Of a DNA stretch of 6,334 nucleotides, positions 1 to 5,134 are shown piece by piece. The stretch lies in contig CAMCTE010000160.1 in NCBI GenBank assembly GCA_945878385.1, forward strand, positions 1 through 6,334, given 5' to 3'. Origin of the DNA: Azohydromonas lata NBRC 102462 (GTDB lineage: Bacteria > Pseudomonadota > Gammaproteobacteria > Burkholderiales > Burkholderiaceae_C). The notes below the pieces were generated by a model. The model searched no databases. It saw nothing but the letters and a program-made list of their open reading frames with translations, and was not told the DNA's origin. The stretch's first letter is position 1; every line of letters begins with the position of its first letter. Both the position numbers and the translations under genes were made by a program.

Positions 1-387
1 GGCGGCGGCATCCACCAGGCGCGAACCCACCTGCGCCAACTTGCCGCCCACTTGCGCCTTGGCCGCATAGTTCAGCAGCGTGCCCCCGTCGGCCGGCGAC
101 AGCTGCACCTGGGCCGACCCCTTGCCGAAGCCAGCCATGCCACCCTGCCCATCAAAGTGGATGGTGTAACTCTGCGGAGGCTGCACGTCGCTGAGCGCCA
201 GCTTGCCCTTGAACCTCGCGCTGACCGGCCCGATCCGCAAGGCCAGAGTTGCGGTGAACCCGCCTTCTTCGGTGCGCTCCAACGTCTCACAGCCCGCGAT
301 GCAGGCCTTGAGCACCTCGGGGTCATTCAACGCATCCCAAGTCCGCTGTTGTGATGCAGGAATGAGCTGTTCGCCTTTGAGTTCCAT
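1..387 (-). CDS. coxG: CoxG-family SRPBCC protein, N-terminal part (truncated by window edge)
   Basis: The 129 visible residues begin MELKGEQLIPAS and continue with WDALNDPEVLKACIAGCETLE (split here only by reading: W17 to E37), the hallmark opening of carbon monoxide dehydrogenase subunit G proteins of the SRPBCC lipid/ligand-binding fold. A Gly-rich turn (QGGMAGFGKGSA, about residues 81-92) and the segment KAQVGGKLAQVGSRLVDAAA (110-129) also fit this family. Family members are usually 150-200 or more residues, so the C-terminus, often a membrane anchor, lies outside the window. CoxG proteins are associated with maturation or membrane attachment of molybdenum hydroxylases such as CO dehydrogenase; no such enzyme is visible here. 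The ATG is the only sensible start; the Shine-Dalgarno is weak (GGGA about 12 bases upstream). It follows the permease gene on the same strand after 53 bp with no clear terminator, so it could be co-transcribed, but a role in the transporter operon is unproven. Confidence 0.85.
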   Translation of the reverse strand, partial: MELKGEQLIPASQQRTWDALNDPEVLKACIAGCETLERTEEGGFTATLALRIGPVSARFKGKLALSDVQPPQSYTIHFDGQGGMAGFGKGSAQVQLSPADGGTLLNYAAKAQVGGKLAQVGSRLVDAAA

Positions 388-440
388 CGTCGTTCACATC
401 CCGTTCAATTCACGAAGGGTCACCGCCACGCACCGCAGGC

Positions 441-1274
441 TCACCGCATGAGCCCCCGCCGCAGCACATTGCTCAGCACATCCACCACGGCCACCATAGC
501 CAGCATCGCGGCCAGGATGCTGGCCGTCTTGCCCATCTGGAACAGGCCCATGTGGAAGGCCAGCAACTGGCCCAGGCCACCCGCGCCCACCACGCCCAGT
601 ACGGCGGCCGCACGGATGTTGTTCTCCCACCGGTACAGGGTGTAGCTCATCAGCTGCGGCAGCACCTGCGGCAGCGTGGCATAGGCCACCACCTTCAGCC
701 GCCCGGCGCCATGGCGTCGCAGCGCCTCGCCAGGCCCCGGCGGTGCATTTTCAATCGCCTCGGCAAACAGCCGGCCCAGAACGCCGGTCGTGTGAAAGGC
801 CAGGGCCAGCGTGCCGGCAAAAGGCCCCAAGCCTGCCGAGATCAACAGCAGCGCAGCCCACACCAGCTCGGGAATCGAGCGCAGCGCATTCAGAATCCAG
901 CGTGTGGCCGCCCGCAGCGGCGCGCGGTCTTCCTCATGCAGGCGGCTGGCGGGTATGGCCAAGGCAAGACCACCTGCAGCCGCCAACGCGGTGCCCAACA
1001 CCGACATGGCCAGCGTTTCCCAGGTGCCCACCATCACCTTGTGCAGAAAAGCCGGTGAAGTGTCAGGCGGGAAGAATTCCGCCACGAAGCGCCCCATGCT
1101 GCGCAGCGCTTCCATCGACAGGAACTGGCGCCATTGCAGGTCCAGTGACCAGAAGCTGGCCACCACCAAGATCAGCAAACCCAGGGTGAACCAGCAGGCG
1201 GTGCAGCGGGCACTGAACAGCGGCGGGGGCAGCTTGTAGGGCCGGTTCGCGGCCTCGCGGGTTGTCGTGCTCAT
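441..1274 (-). CDS. phnE: PhnE-type ABC transporter permease 2 (phosphonate/putative selenate family)
   Basis: This 277-residue inner-membrane protein is the second of two permease subunits of the transporter. Hydrophobic segments lie at about residues 26-45, 86-107, 136-160, 224-239 and 251-270. The motif RSIPELVWA (132-140), the cytoplasmic EAA-type coupling loop at roughly 172-206 (EAIENA ... GAGRLKVVAYATLPQ) that docks on the ATPase, and YRWE followed by VVGAGGLGQLL (214-238) are typical of PhnE (BPD_transp_1 superfamily). The ATG is preceded by AAGGG with a 6-base spacer. It overlaps by ATGA the end of a possible mini-ORF that fills the gap after the first permease gene. It shares RSIPELVWA, YRWE and VGAGGLGQ with its neighbour, so the two are paralogues and probably form a heterodimeric channel. 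The substrate cannot be read from the permease; the selenium assignment rests on the binding protein and neighbouring genes. Confidence 0.88.
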   Translation of the reverse strand: MSTTTREAANRPYKLPPPLFSARCTACWFTLGLLILVVASFWSLDLQWRQFLSMEALRSMGRFVAEFFPPDTSPAFLHKVMVGTWETLAMSVLGTALAAAGGLALAIPASRLHEEDRAPLRAATRWILNALRSIPELVWAALLLISAGLGPFAGTLALAFHTTGVLGRLFAEAIENAPPGPGEALRRHGAGRLKVVAYATLPQVLPQLMSYTLYRWENNIRAAAVLGVVGAGGLGQLLAFHMGLFQMGKTASILAAMLAMVAVVDVLSNVLRRGLMR

Positions 1275-1318
1275 GCGGGGCCCTTCATGCCAAGGCCGGT
1301 CATGCCAAGGCTCGTCAT
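1271..1318 (-). CDS. Possible 15-codon translationally coupled mini-ORF between the two permease genes
   Basis: Reading the minus strand, the TGA stop of the first permease gene is embedded in ATGA. The ATG of that tetranucleotide opens a 15-codon frame, MTSLGMTGLGMKGPA, whose own TGA is embedded in the ATGA that starts the second permease gene. It therefore bridges the gap exactly, with a 4-base overlap at each end. AAAGG lies 7 bases before its ATG and could serve as a ribosome site. The peptide is three copies of a five-residue unit and matches no family I recognise. It may simply be the by-product of a tandem repeat that keeps ribosomes coupled from one permease cistron to the next. Coding status is unproven. 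Confidence 0.25.
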   Translation of the reverse strand: MTSLGMTGLGMKGPA

Positions 1319-1330
1319 GCCAAGGCCTTT
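1286..1330. repeat. Three tandem 15-bp direct repeats
   Basis: Three abutting copies share the core CATGCCAAGGC on the plus strand and differ only in the last four bases (cggt, tcgt, cttt). The third copy covers the last codons and the stop of the first permease gene; the other two fill the spacer before the second permease gene. Because the unit is a multiple of three, changes in copy number keep the reading frame of the bridging mini-ORF. On the mRNA strand each copy presents GGCATGA, i.e. an ATG directly followed by A. Slipped-strand duplication of a stop/start overlap is the simplest origin. Confidence 0.9.
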
Positions 1331-2229
1331 CTCAGCCACGCACTGGTGCGGTCAGCCAAGGCCACCAGGGCCACGAACACCAAGAGCATCGTGGCCACTT
1401 CGCCGCCATTGAACATCTTCATCGAGTTGTCCAGTTGCTGCCCCAAGCCACCAGCCCCCACAAAGCCCAAGACCACGGAAGATCGAATCGCACATTCCCA
1501 CCGGTACACGGTGTAAGAGGTGAGCTCGCCGGCATTGGTGGGCAAGAGGCCCCAGAAAAAGGCCTGCAGGCGGCCACTGCCGTTGCGCAGCAGCGTTTGC
1601 GTGGGGTGCGGCTCACCGCTTTCCAGAATTTCGCCGTACACCTTGCCCAGCATGCCACCGTAGGTCAGTGCAATGGCCAGCACACCGGCCGTGGGCCCCA
1701 AGCCCACCACCCGAACGAACACCAAGGCCCATACCAGCTCGGGTATGGAACGCAGCACGATCAACACCCACCGCGCCGCTGTGCGCACCACCGCGGGCAG
1801 CGCCGCCATGCGCCCGCTCAGGGCCGACACCGACAACACCCGTGTGCTGATGAGGCTCAAGGGAATGGCCAGAAACAGCGCCAGGGTCACGCCCACGGTG
1901 GCCATGGCCACGGTGCGCCAGCTCTCACGGGCCACCATCAGCAGGAACTCGGCGTCATGGGCCAGCGGCAGGAAGCTGGCCAGGAAATCGCGGGTCACCT
2001 TCAGGTTGTCCCGCTCGAAGAACACCCAGGGGCGAAATTCGGTGGCCACGCCCAGCGGCCACAACAGCACCACAACCGTTACCGCCCAAGCCAATCGGCC
2101 CACCCAGGCAGGGTCGCGGGCAGGCGCAGCCCGGCCCGCGCCTGATGGCCCACCGGCCCCACCCGACCCACCCGCGCTTGGGGTGCGGCCCATGGCCAGC
2201 GCCGTTGAATCCATCGAATGAACCGACAT
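1315..2229 (-). CDS. phnE: PhnE-type ABC transporter permease 1 (phosphonate/putative selenate family)
   Basis: This 304-residue integral membrane protein has a Gly/Ala/Pro-rich, probably disordered N-terminus (residues 14-40). A first membrane segment follows (about 43-62), then further segments near 106-128, 153-190 and 250-292. RSIPELVWALVF (160-171), the EAA-type loop YGEILESGE ... GSGRLQAFFWGLLPTN (198-232), YRWE (242-245) and GFVGAGGLGQQL (255-266) place it in the PhnE permease family. The first ATG has GAAGG with a 7-base spacer overlapping the end of the ATPase gene 10 bp upstream. In-frame ATGs at codons 6 and 13 are possible later starts, since the N-terminal tail is not conserved in the family. 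The last codons KALA and the stop lie in a 15-bp tandem repeat. It is one of two tandem permease subunits of the same operon. Confidence 0.88.
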   Translation of the reverse strand: MSVHSMDSTALAMGRTPSAGGSGGAGGPSGAGRAAPARDPAWVGRLAWAVTVVVLLWPLGVATEFRPWVFFERDNLKVTRDFLASFLPLAHDAEFLLMVARESWRTVAMATVGVTLALFLAIPLSLISTRVLSVSALSGRMAALPAVVRTAARWVLIVLRSIPELVWALVFVRVVGLGPTAGVLAIALTYGGMLGKVYGEILESGEPHPTQTLLRNGSGRLQAFFWGLLPTNAGELTSYTVYRWECAIRSSVVLGFVGAGGLGQQLDNSMKMFNGGEVATMLLVFVALVALADRTSAWLRKALA

Positions 2230-2239
2230 CGTCAGGCCT

Positions 2240-3124
2240 TCACCGGCAATGCATCACCACCGGCGCGGTACGCTCCGGGGTATCGACGGCCAAGGCAACG
2301 GCCGTCTCGCCGCGAAGCTCGTGCTCGTATTGGTCGTACAACTGCTGCAGGCGTTCGCGGGTCACTTGTGCGGGCGGCAAGTCGAACATCACCCGGCCAT
2401 CCCGCATCCCCACCACGCGGGGGAAGTTGGCCAGCGCCACATCCACCTGGTGCAGCGTGGCCACCAGGGTGATGCCCGCGGCTTGCGTGCGTTGCACCAG
2501 TGCCCGAATGGCCTGCTGGGCCCGGGCCGGGTCCAGGGCCGACAAAGGCTCGTCAATCAGCCACAGCGCACCGGGCGACACCAAGGCACGGGCCAGGCCC
2601 ACGCGTTGGCGCTCTCCGCCTGAAAGCCGGTCTACCCGATCGAAGAGCTTGTCTCCCAAATCAAAAGCTTCAAGCGCGTCGAAGGCAGCCTCAATGTCGC
2701 GCGGGTAGAACAGCGAACGCAGGCTGGCCCATAGCGAAAGTCCGGGCAACTGCCCGGCCAACACCGAGGTCACCACCCGTTGCCGGGGAGGCAGCGGCGG
2801 CACTTGTGGCGCCACGAACAGCCTGCCCCGAAGGCGTTGGCGCTGCCGGTGACCCAAAGCCCAAGGATCGGTTTGGTCGATGCGCACACCGCCGCCGGTG
2901 GGTGGCAGCGCCACCGACATCACTTGCAGCAAGGTGGTCTTGCCTGCGCCCGAAGGGCCGATCACGGCCACCTGCTCACCCGAGCGGATGTGCAGGTCCA
3001 CCGCCATCAGGGCGGGCGCGGCTCCCGGCTTGGCCGCCGGGTGGCGGGCAGACAGTTGTTGCAGCTGCAGGTCGATACCCGGCGGGGCCACGGCCAAGCC
3101 TGCCGCAGTGTGCAATTCACTCAC
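2240..3124 (-). CDS. phnC: PhnC-type ABC transporter ATP-binding protein (phosphonate/putative selenate family)
   Basis: This 294-residue ATPase powers the importer. All nucleotide-binding elements are intact: Walker A GPSGAGKT (56-63), Q-loop glutamine at 107 (FVAPQ), ABC signature LSGGERQR (167-174), Walker B ALWLIDEP (186-193) with catalytic Glu192, D-loop SALD (195-198) and H-loop His225. The family is PhnC (phosphonate/phosphite importers). An N-terminal extension of about 20 residues and a C-terminal tail from about 270 lie outside the core domain. The start is a GTG with GAGG 9 bases upstream, overlapping the TGA of the binding-protein gene 11 bp away. No ATG in frame would keep the first beta strand, so the GTG is preferred. 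The stop is 10 bp before the first permease gene, so translation is likely coupled along the operon. Confidence 0.9.
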   Translation of the reverse strand: MSELHTAAGLAVAPPGIDLQLQQLSARHPAAKPGAAPALMAVDLHIRSGEQVAVIGPSGAGKTTLLQVMSVALPPTGGGVRIDQTDPWALGHRQRQRLRGRLFVAPQVPPLPPRQRVVTSVLAGQLPGLSLWASLRSLFYPRDIEAAFDALEAFDLGDKLFDRVDRLSGGERQRVGLARALVSPGALWLIDEPLSALDPARAQQAIRALVQRTQAAGITLVATLHQVDVALANFPRVVGMRDGRVMFDLPPAQVTRERLQQLYDQYEHELRGETAVALAVDTPERTAPVVMHCR

Positions 3125-3135
3125 GGGGTCAAACC

Positions 3136-4002
3136 TCAGAGCAGGCCGGCACTGCGCGCTGCCGCTTCCAGGCCCTTGTAGTTCTCAGGCGAGGTGGGCA
3201 CATAGCGCGTGGCGCGGTTGAGCTTCAAGATTTCTGCTTGCGCCGGATCGGCAGGGTTCAAGTCCAGGATGGCCTTCTTCACACGCTCTTGCATGGCGGC
3301 GGGCATGTCCACATGCACCGACCAGTTGTAATTGAAGTACGGCGGCGTGGTGTAGAACACATCCACATCCTTGGTGTCCACCTTGTTCTCGGAAACGAAC
3401 TTGCGCCACACCGTGATGTCCAGCGCGGCAGCGTCCACCTTGCCACTCACGACCGATGCAATGGTGGCGTCGTGCGCACCGCTGTAGGCGATGCGGCGGA
3501 AATCTTTTTCGGGGTTCAGGTTGGCCTGCAGCAGGAAGCTGCGCGGCATCAGATGCCCGGAGGTGCTGCTTTGCGAACCGAAGGAAATCTGCTTGCCCTT
3601 CATGTCGGCCAACTGCTTGATGCCGGAATTCGTCTTGGCAATGAACACCGACTGGAATTTCGTGTCTTCTTCACGTTGCGCCAGGGGGACGATCTTGCCG
3701 CCGCTGCGCAGGTTGGCTTGCACATGGGTGAAGCCGCCGAACCAGACGAGGTCCACTTTCTTGTTGACCAGGGCTTCCACCGCGGCCGGGTAATCGTTGA
3801 CCGGTGTGAACTCAACCTTCACACCCAACTTCTGTTCCAGGTAATTCGCCAGCGGCGTGAACTTGCGGATCTGCTCCGTGGCCGCCTCTTCGGGAATGGT
3901 GGTGACGCGTAAAACGGTCTGGGCATGGCTGACAATGCCCCACATCAGGACGGCTCCGGCCATCAGGGCGCGCAGGGTGCGCGAAGGCGACAAACTGATC
4001 AT
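3136..4002 (-). CDS. Putative selenate ABC transporter periplasmic substrate-binding protein (PhnD-like)
   Basis: The 288-residue precursor starts MISLSPSRTLRAL, with a Sec signal peptide (basic R8/R11, hydrophobic 12-24) and a likely cut after SHA (residue 27). The mature part is a PhnD-family binding protein: DLVWFGGFTHVQA (84-96), QREEDTKF (109-116), the oxyanion-binding SSTSG (145-149) followed by HLMPRSF, YSGAHDAT (173-180), YTTPPYFNYNW (217-227) and the tail NYKGLEAAARSAGLL. From memory these segments match the clade named 'putative selenate ABC transporter substrate-binding protein' (TIGR04553), defined by linkage to selD, better than true phosphonate-binding PhnD. Substrate specificity is inferred, and phosphite, phosphonate or another oxyanion remains possible. 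The start was chosen because AGGAG sits 5 bases before this ATG and a signal peptide follows at once. A start 23 codons upstream would add a non-signal tail overlapping egtD. It is the first gene of the operon and divergent from egtD. Confidence 0.88.
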   Translation of the reverse strand: MISLSPSRTLRALMAGAVLMWGIVSHAQTVLRVTTIPEEAATEQIRKFTPLANYLEQKLGVKVEFTPVNDYPAAVEALVNKKVDLVWFGGFTHVQANLRSGGKIVPLAQREEDTKFQSVFIAKTNSGIKQLADMKGKQISFGSQSSTSGHLMPRSFLLQANLNPEKDFRRIAYSGAHDATIASVVSGKVDAAALDITVWRKFVSENKVDTKDVDVFYTTPPYFNYNWSVHVDMPAAMQERVKKAILDLNPADPAQAEILKLNRATRYVPTSPENYKGLEAAARSAGLL

Positions 4003-4062
4003 GGTGACTCCTGTGAACAAGAAAGTGGTCGAACCCTGTATTTGAGACGAAATCCAACCGGC
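4003..4062. promoter_or_regulatory. Shared divergent promoter region between the transporter operon and egtD
   Basis: Only 60 bp separate the two divergent start codons, so both promoters and any operator must lie here or overlap the coding ends. I see no convincing -35/-10 pair on either strand; the best plus-strand match, GTGAAC-18 bp-TGTATT, is poor. No clear inverted repeat for a regulator was found. The placement implies coordinated control of transporter and egtD, but that is inferred from geometry alone. Confidence 0.4.
4008..4012 (-). promoter_or_regulatory. Ribosome binding site AGGAG of the binding-protein gene
   Basis: The minus strand reads AGGAG, then five bases (TCACC), then ATG. 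It is the strongest Shine-Dalgarno in the window and decides the start of the periplasmic binding protein against the longer open frame. Confidence 0.8.
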
Positions 4063-5073
4063 ATGCTGCAAGACCCATCACATTCCCCCCGAACCCCGCG
4101 ATTCGTACAGGTCTACCGCGAAGATGCGACCGCGTTGCAGCGTGAACTCACGCAGGGCCTGCTGCAGCCCCAAGCCCATTGCTCGCCGAAGTTTCTTTAT
4201 GACGCGCTGGGTTCGCGCCTGTTCGAGGCCATCACCGAACTGCCCGAGTACTACCCCACCCGCACCGAAGCGGCCATCTTCGCCGCGCACGGGCATGCCA
4301 TGGCGCGTGTCATGCCGGCCGATGCCACCCTCATCGACCTGGGTGCGGGCAACTGCCACAAGGCCGCTGCGCTTTTCGACCGCTTGCGGCCGCAGCGCTA
4401 TGTGGCGGTGGACATTTCGGTTCAGTTTTTGCGCTCTGCACTGGAAAGCCTGCAGCGCCAGCATCCGGCGTTGGAGATGTGGGGGCTGGGTATCGATTTT
4501 TCTGCCGGGCTGGAGTTGCCCGCTGACATGGCCCAAGCCACCGCTGGCCCTCGCCTGCTGTTCTATCCCGGCTCCAGCATCGGCAACTTCACGCCCGACC
4601 AGGCCCTGGGCTTCCTGCGCAGTGTGCACGCCGCCTGCGGCCACGCGCCAGGCAGCGGCCTGCTGATTGGCGTTGATCTCGTCAAGGACGCGTCCACCCT
4701 CGAAGCCGCCTACGACGACGCCTTGGGCGTCACCGCTGCTTTCAACCTGAACCTGCTGCTGCACCTCAATGCGCTGCTGAAGGCCGACTTCCAATTGCAG
4801 GACTGGCGCCACCTGGCGCGCTACGACACCCACTTGCAGCGCATCGAGATGCATCTGCAGGCCCGCCGCTCGTTGACCGTGCATTGGCAGGACGACAGTG
4901 GCGCCGCACGCGAGCGGCGCTTCATGGCCGGGCAAACCCTGCACACCGAAAACTCCTGCAAGTGGACGCTGGAGGGCTTCTCTGGCCTGTTGCAGCAGGC
5001 TGGCTTCAGCGGCTTGCAGCACTGGTGCGACGAACACGAGCGGTTTGCCGTGTTCTGGGCACAAGCTCGTTGA
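4063..5073 (+). CDS. egtD: L-histidine N(alpha)-methyltransferase EgtD (hercynine synthase)
   Basis: EgtD trimethylates the alpha-amino group of histidine with three S-adenosylmethionine to give hercynine (histidine betaine), precursor of ergothioneine and selenoneine; it is cytosolic. The 336-residue product is close to the usual 320-330. Diagnostic segments are PKFLYDALGSRLFEAITELP ... YYPTRTE (42-69), SAM motif I DLGAGNCHK (92-100), YVAVDIS (113-119), FYPGSSIGNF (167-176), GVDLVKD (203-209), YDDALGVTAAFN (217-228) and HTENSCKW (294-301). In the last, Glu296 and Ser298 correspond to the histidine-binding Glu/Ser pair of mycobacterial EgtD. Motif I departs from the common ELGSGTSxKT form. 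The ATG was chosen because homology begins soon after it and the open frame further upstream is only antisense to the binding-protein gene. Its ribosome site is weak. It is divergent from the transporter and convergent with the SenA-like gene, whose substrate it should supply. Confidence 0.93.
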   Translation: MLQDPSHSPRTPRFVQVYREDATALQRELTQGLLQPQAHCSPKFLYDALGSRLFEAITELPEYYPTRTEAAIFAAHGHAMARVMPADATLIDLGAGNCHKAAALFDRLRPQRYVAVDISVQFLRSALESLQRQHPALEMWGLGIDFSAGLELPADMAQATAGPRLLFYPGSSIGNFTPDQALGFLRSVHAACGHAPGSGLLIGVDLVKDASTLEAAYDDALGVTAAFNLNLLLHLNALLKADFQLQDWRHLARYDTHLQRIEMHLQARRSLTVHWQDDSGAARERRFMAGQTLHTENSCKWTLEGFSGLLQQAGFSGLQHWCDEHERFAVFWAQAR

Positions 5074-5089
5074 GTACGCCACGCAGTTG

Positions 5090-5134
5090 GGGCGCGCATG
5101 AGGGCCTGCCATGGCGGCAGCCTGTGGTGCGCCC
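5090..5134. terminator. Possible hairpin between convergent genes
   Basis: Between the convergent stops, GGGCGC (5090-5095) pairs with GCGCCC (5129-5134), enclosing an inner stem CTGCC/GGCAG (5106-5110 with 5116-5120) around a 5-base loop. Its position suits a bidirectional terminator for egtD and the SenA-like gene. There is no T-tract on either strand and the region is very GC-rich, so a chance fold is quite possible. Confidence 0.25.

Noticed and set aside
1286..1330. CRISPR-like or mobile-element repeats
   Set aside because: The repeats abut without spacers, are only 15 bp long and number three; there are no cas or transposase genes and no terminal inverted repeats.
2500..3912. Plus-strand open frame of 470 codons across the ATPase and binding-protein genes
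   Set aside because: It is antisense to two genes with complete family motifs. Its translation is rich in Arg, Pro, Ala and Gly without any recognisable domain, as expected of shadow frames in GC-rich DNA.
441..4002. A phosphonate catabolism locus
   Set aside because: The transporter family fits, but no C-P lyase, phosphonatase, transaminase or phosphite dehydrogenase gene is present, and the binding protein looks closer to the selenate-type clade. Not excluded, only less supported.
4003..4071. Longer start for the periplasmic binding protein, 23 codons upstream
   Set aside because: It would place a polar tail before the signal peptide, overlap the start of egtD and ignore the strong AGGAG site before the ATG at 4002.
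4078..5112. Minus-strand open frame of 344 codons opposite egtD
   Set aside because: It is a shadow of egtD, whose plus-strand product carries all EgtD motifs in order; the antisense product is Gln/Gly/Val-rich and unlike any known protein.
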